From Alphaproteobacteria bacterium (GTDB lineage Bacteria > Pseudomonadota > Alphaproteobacteria > UBA8366 > GCA-2717185), in contig WLWY01000003.1 of assembly GCA_012103325.1 (NCBI GenBank), positions 124,001 through 188,000 on the forward strand: a stretch of DNA of 64,000 nucleotides, written 5' to 3'. A model generated the notes under the pieces. That model saw only the letters and a program-made list of their open reading frames with translations. It had not been told where the DNA came from and did not search any database. Of this stretch, positions 35,788 through 44,879 are shown piece by piece; the first letter of the stretch is position 1, and every line of letters begins with the position of its first letter. The position numbers and the translations under genes were made by a program.

Positions 35788-37044
35788 ATGGACCCCCGCC
35801 GCTTTCTCAACGACTTATTTGATACCGCTGTCGCCGCCGCCCAGCCGGCGCTCTGTCTGCCGCAGCATCTGCCGCCGAAGCCGAAGGGACGCACCATCGT
35901 CGTCGGCGCCGGCAAGGCCTCCGCCGCCATGGCCCGCGCCGTCGAAGAAAACTGGAACGGCCCGCTCACCGGCCTCGTCGTCACCCGCTACGGCCACGCG
36001 GTGCAGTGCGACCAAATCGAAATCGTCGAGGCCGCCCACCCCGTACCGGACGCGGCGGGAGAGGCGGCGGCGCGGCGCATCCTGAAGACGGTGCAAGGGC
36101 TGACGGCGGACGACCTCGTGCTCTGCCTGATCTCCGGCGGTGGCTCGGCGCTGCTGACCCTGCCGGCGGACGGGCTGACGCTCGACCACAAGCAGGCGGT
36201 GAACCGGGCGCTGCTGCGCTCCGGCGCGAACATCACGGAAATGAATTGCGTGCGAAAGCATCTCTCGGCGATCAAGGGCGGTAGGCTCGCCGTCGCCGCG
36301 GCACCGGCATCGGTCGTGACGCTTAGTATTTCGGATGTGCCCGGCGACGATCCCGCCGTAATCGGATCAGGGCCGACGGTGGCGGATGCGACGACCTACG
36401 CCGATGCCCGCGAGATCCTGGAACGCTACGGCGTCGACGCGCCACCTGCCGTCACCGCCTGTCTGAAGGGCGAGGCCGATGAGACGCCGAAGCCCGGCGA
36501 TCCGCGGCTGGACCAGTGCGCGACGGTTCTTATCGCAACGCCGCAGGCGTCGCTCGAGGCGGCGGCCGAGAAGGCCCGTGAGGCAGGCATCAGGCCAATC
36601 ATCCTTGGCGATGCAATCGAGGGCGAGGCGCGGGATGTCGGCACGGTGCACGCGGCGATCGCGCGGCAAGTGGCACGGCACGGACAACCTGCAGCCGCAC
36701 CGGCAGTGCTGCTATCCGGCGGCGAGACGACGGTGACGATGCGCGGCCAGGGCCGGGGCGGGCGCAATGGTGAATTCGCGCTGGCTCTGGCCATCGCGCT
36801 GGATGGCGCGGACGGCATTCACGCCATTGCCTGCGATACGGACGGGATCGACGGCAGCGAAGATAATGCCGGCGCCATCGTCACGCCGGATACGTTGGCG
36901 CGTGCATCGGCAGCGGGTCTAAATGCTCGAGCGCGGCTCGCGGACAATGACGCGTATGGCTTTTTCGAGACGATTGGCGATTTGGTGATGAGCGGCCCGA
37001 CCTTGACCAACGTCAACGATTTCCGCGCAATCCTCGTTCTGTAA
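35788..37044 (+). CDS. Glycerate 2-kinase type II (MOFRL family)
   Basis: 418 residues. N-terminal DUF4147 domain with RTIVVGAGKASAAMARAVEE and CLISGGGSALLTLPADGL, a middle VVTLSISDVPGDDPAVIGSGPT, and the C-terminal MOFRL domain with LLSGGETTVTMRGQGRGGRN and DTDGIDGSEDNAGA. The family converts glycerate to 2-phosphoglycerate (formerly annotated as hydroxypyruvate reductase TtuD). It follows the sulfatase gene by six bases and is convergent with tusA-like gene 37048-37275. Confidence 0.92.
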   Translation: MDPRRFLNDLFDTAVAAAQPALCLPQHLPPKPKGRTIVVGAGKASAAMARAVEENWNGPLTGLVVTRYGHAVQCDQIEIVEAAHPVPDAAGEAAARRILKTVQGLTADDLVLCLISGGGSALLTLPADGLTLDHKQAVNRALLRSGANITEMNCVRKHLSAIKGGRLAVAAAPASVVTLSISDVPGDDPAVIGSGPTVADATTYADAREILERYGVDAPPAVTACLKGEADETPKPGDPRLDQCATVLIATPQASLEAAAEKAREAGIRPIILGDAIEGEARDVGTVHAAIARQVARHGQPAAAPAVLLSGGETTVTMRGQGRGGRNGEFALALAIALDGADGIHAIACDTDGIDGSEDNAGAIVTPDTLARASAAGLNARARLADNDAYGFFETIGDLVMSGPTLTNVNDFRAILVL

Positions 37045-37047
37045 CGG

Positions 37048-37275
37048 TTACCCGTCACCTTTACGGATGACATAGGTAAAGACGCCGTCTTCCTCTGATG
37101 AGGCGATCATTTCATGTCCCGCCGTGTTGCAGTAATGGCGCATGTCGATCTGCGACGCAGGGTCTGTCGCCAGCACCGTCAGTTCATCGCCCACCTCGAG
37201 GTTGCGCATCGAACGACGCGCCTTCAAAACAGGAATCGGGCAGTTGAACCCCTTCGTATCTAAAACGGTACTCAT
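37048..37275 (-). CDS. TusA-family sulfurtransferase
   Basis: 75 residues with the family motif F-N-C12-P-I-P-VLKARR near the start, GDELTVLATDPASQIDM and a final beta strand. The Cys carries persulfide sulfur. It lies just downstream of the TIGR02186 and sulfite-exporter genes, nine bases from the former, so it is likely the sulfur-relay part of that set rather than the tRNA thiolation protein. Confidence 0.92.
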   Translation of the reverse strand: MSTVLDTKGFNCPIPVLKARRSMRNLEVGDELTVLATDPASQIDMRHYCNTAGHEMIASSEEDGVFTYVIRKGDG

Positions 37276-37284
37276 GCGACAAAC

Positions 37285-38025
37285 TTACCCTTTGCGGAAC
37301 AATGCGTTGCCACCGAGCCCGGCCATCACCGCAATAACGATGGCGGCGATGCCGTACAGCGCGCTGTGCTGGTGCGCAACGCGGAAGACGTCCGCTTCGA
37401 TGCCGATCTTGTTAATTGTCAGCGGCATTGTTCTCGTACTGACGATTTTCCCCTTTTCAACGAGATAGGTTCGCACTTCATATATTCCAACGGGGACGTT
37501 GGCCGGAAAGTAGACGCTACTGCGGAAGAGGCGACCGCCAATTGTTTTCAAGCGATTTTCGACTTGGCCGTAATGTCCGATTCTCTGCTTGTTGCGAATC
37601 AGTGCCGCCCGGTACTCGGCCGCCTCCGCGGCGCCAATTTCCTCTCGCGGCTGAAGGTCGAGATATTCCACGCCGATTTGATATTTCTCCCGTACCGACA
37701 ACGGAAGCCATTCATCTAGGCTGCTTGTCGAGAGAACCTGATAAAATGCCGGCGCTTCCTTGAAGTCGACCTGCTGGCCGTTAATCCATATGCCCGCCAC
37801 CTTCTCCTTGCGGCGGACAGAGATTTCTTCCTTCGGGCCTTCGATTACGACGACGACTTCTCCGTACCCTTCGGTCGTGCCGAAAAGCAGGACCTCGGTT
37901 CCCGTAAAGCCAGCCGTGATGGCAACGAAATTTTCCGACAAATCGACAATGACCGGTTCGGCTCGTGCCGAGGCGGTAATGCAGGTTGATAACGCGAGAA
38001 GCGCTATTGCGACATGTCGGATCAA
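37285..38025 (-). CDS. TIGR02186-family membrane-anchored protein linked to sulfite export
   Basis: 246 residues from TTG 38025 (IRHVAIALLALSTCITASAR signal peptide). Body: PVIVDLSENFVAITAGFTGT, VLLFGTTEGYGEVVVVIEGP, then YFPANVPVGIYEVRTYLVEKG, and a C-terminal helix (YGIAAIVIAVMAGLGGNALF). These are hallmarks of the uncharacterised TIGR02186 proteins that neighbour TauE/SafE permeases. The start overlaps the permease stop (TTGA), and GGGGGAGGA precedes it, so the two are translationally coupled. Confidence 0.85.
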   Translation of the reverse strand: MIRHVAIALLALSTCITASARAEPVIVDLSENFVAITAGFTGTEVLLFGTTEGYGEVVVVIEGPKEEISVRRKEKVAGIWINGQQVDFKEAPAFYQVLSTSSLDEWLPLSVREKYQIGVEYLDLQPREEIGAAEAAEYRAALIRNKQRIGHYGQVENRLKTIGGRLFRSSVYFPANVPVGIYEVRTYLVEKGKIVSTRTMPLTINKIGIEADVFRVAHQHSALYGIAAIVIAVMAGLGGNALFRKG

Positions 38026-38939
38026 TGTCCTCCCCCCGTCGCGAGGATGAACATGTCATCCGGTGTCACCAGCAAGTCGAAAACAATCTTACCGCACACG
38101 GTGAGGACCATCAGGGCCAGCAATCCACGCAACTGCTCGCCGCGAAGTTTCGAGCCGAGCCGGGTCCCCACCTGAGCGCCGATGACGGCGCCGATCAGGA
38201 GCAGGATCGCCAGTACGACGTCGACGGTCTGATTAAAGGTCGCCTGCAGGAAGGTCGCGTTTGCAGTCACGAATATGATTTGAAACAGCGAGGTTCCAAC
38301 GACGACGGAGGTTGGCATACCCAACAGGTAGATCATTGCCGGCACCATCACGAAGCCGCCGCCAACACCCATGATCGCCGACAGGACGCCGACAAAGACT
38401 CCAATCAAAAGGGGCAACAGCACGCTGATATAAAGCTTCGACTTGCGGAACCGCATCTTGAACGGCAAGCCATGCAGGAAATTGTGCTGATGCAGTTTCC
38501 GCCGGCGCGCGGGAGAGCGCGCCCGCTGCATTGCCCGAATGCTTTCGACCAGCATCAGACTGCCGATAATGCCAAGAAAGACGACATAGGAGAGCATGAT
38601 CACAAGGTCGATCTGCCCAAGTTCCCTCAGCAGCTTGAATAGCCAAACACCGAACGTCGAACCGACGACGCCGCCAACCAGCAGCACCGAACCCATTTTG
38701 AAGTCGACATTGCCGCGCCGCCAATGCGCCAAGACGCCGGAGACCGAAGACGCGACGATTTGATTGGCTTCCGTGCCAACGGCAACTGCGGGAGGAATGC
38801 CGAGAAAAATAAGCAGCGGAGTCATCAAAAATCCGCCACCAACGCCAAAGATTCCGGAGAGGGTTCCGACCCCGATGCCTAGCCCCAAGATGACGAACAC
38901 GTTCACCGACAGTTCGGCGATCGGTAGATATAGAAACAT
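38022..38939 (-). CDS. TauE/SafE (TSUP) family sulfite/organosulfonate permease
   Basis: 305 residues from ATG 38939; a longer upstream extension is unlikely. Two repeated halves, each opening with GVGTLSGIFGVGGGFLMTPL and VGVLSAIMGVGGGFVMVPAM, the signature of the TSUP family, within about eight membrane helices. A basic loop (RARSPARRRKLHQ) separates the halves. With TIGR02186 and TusA-like genes directly downstream it probably exports sulfite or a related sulfur oxyanion. Confidence 0.9.
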   Translation of the reverse strand: MFLYLPIAELSVNVFVILGLGIGVGTLSGIFGVGGGFLMTPLLIFLGIPPAVAVGTEANQIVASSVSGVLAHWRRGNVDFKMGSVLLVGGVVGSTFGVWLFKLLRELGQIDLVIMLSYVVFLGIIGSLMLVESIRAMQRARSPARRRKLHQHNFLHGLPFKMRFRKSKLYISVLLPLLIGVFVGVLSAIMGVGGGFVMVPAMIYLLGMPTSVVVGTSLFQIIFVTANATFLQATFNQTVDVVLAILLLIGAVIGAQVGTRLGSKLRGEQLRGLLALMVLTVCGKIVFDLLVTPDDMFILATGGGH

Positions 38940-39216
38940 TGGGGCCGCCGTTTCTCCAGGGCCGATAGGGCAGTTCTTCCCACAAGAGGGCGCCGCCACA
39001 TACCGGTCGGCTACAATCCCTGCAGGCTAGAGATGATCTTCACTAAATCGTTTGTCGTCAATGCGTTTAGGACTGCAGAGGCCGTCATGCAAGGAATTTT
39101 GTGGCGAACGGGGGTTTCAGTCGCCGGTTCGCTCTGTTTGAGACCGATTCATGATTCCTTAAATCGTGTTCCAGTAGGATAATGTCGAAGGTGATTCTAC
39201 TAAAAAGCGATATCGT

Positions 39217-39669
39217 ATGGCCGGTTCTGAGCGCGGAGAGCACCCTGAATTCAACGGTGTTGAAGTGCCGTCATCCGTGAACTTTGAGGCGGCACAGTCG
39301 GCAGTCGAAAGACTGACACGGGAATATCCCGCTATGGCGCGCCGTAACTTGAAGGCCGAACGGAATCGGTTTGCTCGAAATGTATCCACCGATCCGCAAG
39401 GTGAGCTCCAGGAGCTGCGAAAGTTCGCACATAATTTCACCGGACAAGGCGCTTCGTTCAACTATCACCTCATCACCGAAATCGCCGATTCGCTGAGAAT
39501 TTATCTGCGCGCTTGCGATACATGCCAGGAGATGGAGCCGCATGTCGTCGAGGTGCATTTCGAGGCCATGCAGGATGTGCTCGATAAAGAGCTCAGCGGC
39601 GATGGCGGTGACGATGGCCGCGAGATCATGGCGCGATTGCACGATGCAGTGGCGCTGCCGCCCAGCTGA
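39217..39669 (+). CDS. Hpt-domain protein (orphan phosphotransfer)
   Basis: 150 residues, all helical. The motif KFAHNFTGQGASFNYHLITE places a phosphorylatable His at 72 followed by the Gly-containing helix turn of Hpt domains, then EIADSLRIYL. The N-terminal 40 residues are variable. No kinase is beside it; the nearest receiver protein is the gene at 44880-45416. Preceding interval 39000-39216 is non-coding with no recognised feature. Confidence 0.7.
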   Translation: MAGSERGEHPEFNGVEVPSSVNFEAAQSAVERLTREYPAMARRNLKAERNRFARNVSTDPQGELQELRKFAHNFTGQGASFNYHLITEIADSLRIYLRACDTCQEMEPHVVEVHFEAMQDVLDKELSGDGGDDGREIMARLHDAVALPPS

Positions 39670-39741
39670 GTAAGGCTCCTCCGCACAGTCTCTTGACGAG
39701 CGGCGTGGCGGGACGGAAGGTGGCGCTAACAAGGAGGCGCC

Positions 39742-41013
39742 ATGAGTTCCCATTCCCAAAGCAGCCCGACAAATGATGCCGATACCATTGTGATCGGCGG
39801 CGGTATTGTCGGAATAAGCTGTGCTTTGTTCCTGCAGCGAGACGGCCGGCGTGTCACGGTCATCGACCCAGCGGAACCGGGTTCCCGGGATCAGACGTCT
39901 TTCGGCAATGCGGGATCGATCAGCAGCAGTTCTGTCATGCCGACGGCGTTGCCCGGCATTATCAAGAAAATTCCGGGCATGCTGGCCGACCCGACGGGAC
40001 CTCTTGCTATTCAATGGCGCTATCTCTTTCGTCTAACGCCGTTTTTGCTTTCGTTTCTGCGGCACTCGTCGCGGGCGAATGTCGAGGCAAGCGGCCGCGC
40101 CATCGCCGGGATCATTCACCGTGTCCATGACGCCTATCAAATATTGCTGGACGAAACGGGCACTCGCGACCTTGTCGTGCGTAATGGCTCGCTGAAGGTA
40201 TTCAAGACCGATCAGTCTTTTGCGGCCTCCGAGTTTGAGCGAATATTACTGGAGAAGAATGACTGCCGCTACGAAGTCTTGAACGAAGACGAACTACGAC
40301 AGCTCGAACCGTCGTTGCAGCCAATATTCAAGCACGCGATCTTCATGCCGGATTCCAGCACCGCTTTGAACCCGGGCAAAATCGTCAGCCGGTTCGCCGA
40401 GCATTTCGTGGCCAAGGGCGGGACGATCGTGCGCGCCGAGGCGCGAGACATTCGCTTCGCTGATGGTGTTCCGCGCACCGTAGTAACGAGCAACGGTGAT
40501 TACGACGCCGACACCATCGTTTTGGCCGCGGGCGCGTGGTCACGCGATATGGCGCGGCGGCTTGGCGCGTCGGTGTTGCTGGAAGCGGAACGCGGCTATC
40601 ACATTATGCTGCCCAAACCACCGGTAATGCCGAAGCGCTTTATTACCTTCGCGGACCGAAAGTTCGCTATTCTGCCGCATCAGGACGGGCTGCGCGTTAC
40701 TACGGGAGTCGAATACGCCAAAGTAGACGCACCGCCGGACTATCGGCGCATTCGCGGCATGCTGCCCTTTGCCGGCGAGTCCATTCGCGATCTGGAACTC
40801 AATGAGCAGAGTATCTGGCTCGGCCGGCGGCCGACATTGCCGAACAGCGTGCCGGTGATCGGCCACTCGCCAAAATACCGCAACGTGCTGCTGGCGTTTG
40901 GCCATAGCCACCTGGGCCTGACGATGGGGCCGGCAACCGGTCAGATCATTGCCGATTTGGCGGCCGGCCGCGATCCGGGCCTGGATCTTACGCCCTATCG
41001 TGCCGACCGCTAG
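39742..41013 (+). CDS. FAD-dependent D-amino-acid dehydrogenase-like oxidoreductase
   Basis: 423 residues after an AAGGAGG site. The N-terminal dinucleotide fold DTIVIGGGIVGISCALFLQR, RRVTVIDPAEPGSRDQTSFG (the DadA-type loop), NAGSISSSSVMPTALPG and the C-terminal RPTLPNSVPVIGHSPKYRNV with FGHSHLGLTMGPATGQIIADL match DadA-like dehydrogenases that deaminate D-amino acids or related amines. Two RidA proteins that clear the reactive enamine products are encoded about 2 kb downstream. Confidence 0.9.
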   Translation: MSSHSQSSPTNDADTIVIGGGIVGISCALFLQRDGRRVTVIDPAEPGSRDQTSFGNAGSISSSSVMPTALPGIIKKIPGMLADPTGPLAIQWRYLFRLTPFLLSFLRHSSRANVEASGRAIAGIIHRVHDAYQILLDETGTRDLVVRNGSLKVFKTDQSFAASEFERILLEKNDCRYEVLNEDELRQLEPSLQPIFKHAIFMPDSSTALNPGKIVSRFAEHFVAKGGTIVRAEARDIRFADGVPRTVVTSNGDYDADTIVLAAGAWSRDMARRLGASVLLEAERGYHIMLPKPPVMPKRFITFADRKFAILPHQDGLRVTTGVEYAKVDAPPDYRRIRGMLPFAGESIRDLELNEQSIWLGRRPTLPNSVPVIGHSPKYRNVLLAFGHSHLGLTMGPATGQIIADLAAGRDPGLDLTPYRADR

Positions 41014-41027
41014 CGGAAAGCTTCGCT

Positions 41028-41717
41028 TTAGGGTTTCATGACCCGCAACATCGTGTGCCCGCCCTTCTGGAATTCGTAATTCACCCGCTGCAGGGCCGAC
41101 TCAAATCCGCGTTTCTCCAGCGCACGGCGAACCGGATCGACATGACGGGATGACTTGCCGTCCAGATCGAGCAGCGGAAAGATTCGTGCCTCGGTGCTGG
41201 CACGCATCATTTCTTCGATGCAGGCGGTATGTTCTGTGGCGTCCAAATGGTTACTGTACAGAAACAGGAAATGCGAACACAGCGCGATATCGAAGGCGCC
41301 GTCGGCAAAGGGAAGATTGGGTAACGCCGCGGCTTCGTAGCGGGCTTCATCTTTGCCAGCCTCGAAATCACCCAGAAATCGATGCATCGCAGCCATGCGG
41401 ATTTCATCATGGCGTTCGATCGATTTGTGCCAGGTAAAGACAAAACGGTCCTGCGCGGCCCGCAGACCGGCAAGCATTTTTGTGCGGGTATGTTGCACGC
41501 GTCCGGCAATGTCGTCTGCGCTAAATTGGTATATCGGGTCCGCCGAAACGACCTGGTAACCCGATGCTGTCATTTCCGCATTAAAAGATGAAGGCCCACT
41601 CGCACAGTCGAGCATTTTCACATCTGACGCCAAATTTCCAAGATCGAAGAACGCCTGATATTCCGCTCTGTTTCGGCCCCAGGGCAGGACATCTTCCAGT
41701 TTGAATTCGCCGGCCAT
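41028..41717 (-). CDS. SAM-dependent methyltransferase-like protein
   Basis: 229 residues from ATG 41717, which has GGAAG upstream. It starts with LEDVLPWGRNRAEYQAFFDL and has a SAM-site-like MLDCASGPSSFNAEM (motif I) followed by VVSADPIYQF; later FADGAFDIALCSHFLFLYS (motif IV region). C-terminus ends HTMLRVMKP. The GASGPSSF-type motif occurs in a group of uncharacterised methyltransferases. Convergent with the DadA-like gene. The segment 41718-41960 is non-coding. Confidence 0.75.
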   Translation of the reverse strand: MAGEFKLEDVLPWGRNRAEYQAFFDLGNLASDVKMLDCASGPSSFNAEMTASGYQVVSADPIYQFSADDIAGRVQHTRTKMLAGLRAAQDRFVFTWHKSIERHDEIRMAAMHRFLGDFEAGKDEARYEAAALPNLPFADGAFDIALCSHFLFLYSNHLDATEHTACIEEMMRASTEARIFPLLDLDGKSSRHVDPVRRALEKRGFESALQRVNYEFQKGGHTMLRVMKP

Positions 41718-41960
41718 GATCGCTTCCTTCTCGTTAGATAGCGCCGCTGCGTGCGATAAAGCGGCTTTCCAGCGAAACAAAAAAATAAAGGGCCGCCCGA
41801 AATCGTGGCAGCCCCGCAATGGTGAAATAGAATGCTGGCTGCCTGTCAGACAGGCCGCCAGCCGAAGTTTTGATTTTTGTTCGTCATTCGCATGTTTGGG
41901 AGAATCCCACGGCAATCCGCGCAATGCAATGGCTTCATGCCGTGGTGTAATTCCTTTTTT

Positions 41961-42722
41961 TTAGCTGGCGTAGTTTGCGCCTTCGCGATCGAGTTGACGG
42001 CGCAATGCCTCCCAAGCCCGCTGTCCCACTTCACCGGATTCGAAACGGGTTTTGTATTGCCGGTGCGCGTCGGCGACGACCTCGGCGGGGATTTCCGACG
42101 CGTCTCCGCTCGACATGGCATCGATCTGGATCTGGCACGAGGTATCGAAGTAGTAGGTAAATTCGAAGCATTCCGGAATCGTTCGACCGAGGCAGAGCGA
42201 TCCGTGGTTCTTCATCATCATGCAGAACTTGTCGCCGATATCGCGGCCGAGCGACTCGCGTTCCGCCAGGTCGTTCGCGGGGCCTTCATAGTCGTGGTAG
42301 GCCATGCTGTAGAGCGGAAACAGCGAATGCTGAGACAATGGCCGCAATCCGCCCGCCATGGCAGAGACCGAAACGGTGGCGCGAGTGTGGGTGTGAGTCA
42401 CGCACATCGCGTCGGGACGGGCGATGTAGATGCCGCTGTGGATGCAGTAGCCGGCGAAATTGAACTGGTCGTTGTTGCCGATGACGTTGCCGTCCATATC
42501 CATTTTGACCAGGCTCGATGCCGTCACCTCGTCGAACATCTCGCCGTAATTGTTGATCAGAAAGGTGTTCGGCTCGTCGGGAATACGGGCGGAAAGATGC
42601 GTATAGATCAAATCCGTCATGCGGTATTTCGCGAGTACGCGATAGAGCATCGCCAGGTCGACCCGCGTTTGCCATTCAGCATCGCTCATGTCGGATTTCT
42701 TGATCACTTCGGCAACGGCCAT
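41961..42722 (-). CDS. Class II aldolase/adducin family protein
   Basis: 253 residues; GGAGAATAAGG lies before ATG 42722. Zinc ligands are visible as HTHT in CVTHTHTRATVSV and the His in MMMKNHGSLCLG; YTHLSARIPDEPNTFLIN and FDEVTASSLVKMD provide the phosphate-binding region. Members include L-fuculose-phosphate aldolases and decarboxylases; without the specific active-site residues the substrate is open. The segment 42723-42942 upstream is non-coding and probably holds divergent promoters for this gene and the RidA pair. Confidence 0.9.
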   Translation of the reverse strand: MAVAEVIKKSDMSDAEWQTRVDLAMLYRVLAKYRMTDLIYTHLSARIPDEPNTFLINNYGEMFDEVTASSLVKMDMDGNVIGNNDQFNFAGYCIHSGIYIARPDAMCVTHTHTRATVSVSAMAGGLRPLSQHSLFPLYSMAYHDYEGPANDLAERESLGRDIGDKFCMMMKNHGSLCLGRTIPECFEFTYYFDTSCQIQIDAMSSGDASEIPAEVVADAHRQYKTRFESGEVGQRAWEALRRQLDREGANYAS

Positions 42723-42942
42723 CCTTATTCTCCATCTCTAATTTGGTATGCGGCGCGGCAATTTTAGGATCTGCCAGCGCAACGCGGTAAAAGATCTCAT
42801 CTGCCAGAAGCCTACTAAATACGATCGCAATTGTAAAAGTGCCGATGCGATCGGCGGAAAAGCAGCGATTCATTTGCGCCGATTTGTTGAACGCTTAAGA
42901 TGCTGAAATCGGCTTTGTGGCCAATCATTCACAAAGGAAAAT

Positions 42943-43311
42943 GTGGTGACGATACAGCGTCTCGACTTAACCGCAGCCCCAGGCCCGGTCATGAGCCGGT
43001 GTGTCATTCATGGGAACATGGTTTATCTCGCGGGTATCACCGCGCAGGATCTGTCTGGCGATGTGGCGGCGCAGACGCGCGAAGTGCTCGCCAAGATCGA
43101 TGCGCTTCTGGCCAAAGCCGGCACCAACAAACGCAACGTATTGACCACTCAAATTTGGCTCAGCGATATGGCGCTGTTTCGGGAAATGAACGCCGTTTGG
43201 AACGACTGGGTCGATGCGGAAATTCCGCCGTCACGGGCTTGCGTGAGCGGCGAACTCTACTGTCCGGATGCGCTGGTCGAGATCGTCGTGACAGCGGTCA
43301 TCGAGGAGTAG
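42943..43311 (+). CDS. RidA (YjgF/YER057c) family protein, first of a tandem pair
   Basis: 122 residues from GTG 42943 (or the next GTG), after AAAGGAAAA. Family pattern: GNMVYLAGITAQDLSGDVAAQ, VLAKIDALLAKAGTNKRNVL, LSDMALFREMNAVWNDW and SRACVSGELYCPDALVEIVVTAV, including the conserved Arg of the active cleft. It hydrolyses reactive imines/enamines made by amino-acid oxidases. The second family member begins four bases after its stop. Confidence 0.9.
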   Translation: MVTIQRLDLTAAPGPVMSRCVIHGNMVYLAGITAQDLSGDVAAQTREVLAKIDALLAKAGTNKRNVLTTQIWLSDMALFREMNAVWNDWVDAEIPPSRACVSGELYCPDALVEIVVTAVIEE

Positions 43312-43315
43312 GCCG

Positions 43316-43675
43316 ATGGAAACCGAGCGATACGGCCTCATTCAAGGTCCCGGACGGCCTTCGATATGTCTTGCTATGGCCCGTGGCGACTGGGTGACGG
43401 TGTGCTGCACGGCGCCAAATCGGAACGCGGATATCGAAGGACAGACGCGGCAAATCTTTGAGATATTCGATGGCTATTTGGCGGATGCAGGCAGTGATAG
43501 ATCCAAGCTGCTGACGGCGCAGGTTTGGTTGAAGGACATGCGGGATTACGATGCGATGAACGCCGTGTGGAACGCCTGGATCGATCCGGCGAATCCGCCG
43601 GCCCGTTCCTGCGTTTCGGCGAATATGTCGAAGCCGGAGTCGCTGATTGAGATCCGCGTCACGGCCGCGCGTTAA
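43316..43675 (+). CDS. RidA family protein, second of the tandem pair
   Basis: 119 residues, related to the preceding gene: GDWVTVCCTAPNRNADIEGQ, FDGYLADAGSDRSKLLTAQV, MRDYDAMNAVWNAW and ARSCVSANMSKPESLIEIRV. The N-terminal strand region is atypical (CCTAPN in place of AGITAQD), so the binding cleft may differ, and it could form a heteromer with the first protein. It precedes an LLM oxidoreductase gene by 19 bases in the same direction. Confidence 0.88.
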   Translation: METERYGLIQGPGRPSICLAMARGDWVTVCCTAPNRNADIEGQTRQIFEIFDGYLADAGSDRSKLLTAQVWLKDMRDYDAMNAVWNAWIDPANPPARSCVSANMSKPESLIEIRVTAAR

Positions 43676-43694
43676 AGGGAACAGGAGAGTACGA

Positions 43695-44759
43695 ATGCAG
43701 TTTGGCTGGTTGACTTTATCGCTGTCGCCGTCGCCGGAGGAGGATGCCGCACGGATCCAGCAGCAGATCGCTCAGGTCTGTTACGCGGAGGAACTCGGGT
43801 TCAGCGATGTCTGGCTGACCGAGCACTATTTCACGGGAGAGAGCGTATATAACGACGCGCTGACCTTTGCGTCGGCGCTGGCAATGCGCACCGAGCGGGT
43901 GCGTATCGGTTTTGCGGTGGTTCAGATGCCGTTTCACCATCCGGTTCGATTGGCGGTGCAGCTCGCCCTGTTGGACAATCTCAGCAACGGACGCATCGAT
44001 GTCGGGGTCGGAAAGGGCACTATCTACAATGAGTACGAGTTCGTCGGACACGGTTTGCGCAGCGACGACAGCCGCGCCCGGATGGAAGAAGCCGTTGAAA
44101 TTCTGGAGCGTGCCTGGCGGGAAGCCCCGCTGAGCTACGAAGGAAAATACTACAATCTGACGATTCCGGAGATACGGCCCCGACCGGTGCAGCAGCCTGG
44201 ACCGCCCTTGTGGCGCAGCGTCATATCGCCGGGTTCCTTCACCGAATGCGGCCGGAAGGGCATTCCCATCTTGACGGCGCGGTTGCCGGTCGACCGGATC
44301 AAGGAGCGTTGGGCGCTCTACGAGGCAGGCCTGGACGAGGGCGGTCATGATGCCGCGACCCGCGCAAAGCTGCTGGCGCAAAGCGCACTGTGGCGAAACG
44401 TCTATGTCGCGGAGTCGGACGCGCAGGCCGAGGATGAGCTGTCGAATCTGCTGTTAAAGACCCGCGAGCACATGATGCATGTCCGCGAAGCCCACAATCC
44501 TGCTGATTTCGAGATCGATCCCGCGATGCTCAATGCCTGGACGGATCCATCGATTGGGGATGATATCGCGGTTCCCTATGTCCTGGAAACCGGCTCGATT
44601 TACGGCTCGCCCGCGCGCGTCCGCGAACAGGTTGCCGAATTGCGCGATGTCGGCGTTCAGCATCTGCTCTGTCAGACCGGCTTCGGCGACATGGATCATG
44701 AACAGAACTTGGCTTCGATGCGGCGGTTCGGTGAAGACGTTATGCCGGCGTTTCTATAG
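43695..44759 (+). CDS. LLM-class flavin-dependent oxidoreductase
   Basis: 354 residues from ATG 43695 (CAGGAGAG upstream). Barrel strands: QFGWLTLSLSPSPEEDAARI, FSDVWLTEHYFTGESVYNDA, RVRIGFAVVQMPFHHPVRLA, LDNLSNGRIDVGVGKGTIYN, PPLWRSVISPGSFTECGRKG. This is the alkanal-monooxygenase-like type with a long C-terminus (GSIYGSPARVREQVAELRDV). It is the third LLM enzyme of the window but is not close to the other two. With two RidA proteins and the aldolase it suggests a pathway for a nitrogen-containing compound. Confidence 0.9.
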   Translation: MQFGWLTLSLSPSPEEDAARIQQQIAQVCYAEELGFSDVWLTEHYFTGESVYNDALTFASALAMRTERVRIGFAVVQMPFHHPVRLAVQLALLDNLSNGRIDVGVGKGTIYNEYEFVGHGLRSDDSRARMEEAVEILERAWREAPLSYEGKYYNLTIPEIRPRPVQQPGPPLWRSVISPGSFTECGRKGIPILTARLPVDRIKERWALYEAGLDEGGHDAATRAKLLAQSALWRNVYVAESDAQAEDELSNLLLKTREHMMHVREAHNPADFEIDPAMLNAWTDPSIGDDIAVPYVLETGSIYGSPARVREQVAELRDVGVQHLLCQTGFGDMDHEQNLASMRRFGEDVMPAFL

Positions 44760-44879
44760 AGCGGAATCATGCGGTTATCGGATGGCCGAGGGCGATTCCA
44801 ATCAACCTTGATCTGCTCTATAGCGTTGCGCTGTATGGAATAGGGCTATCTGCACTCTAAACCAGCCTTTTGGGGCCGT

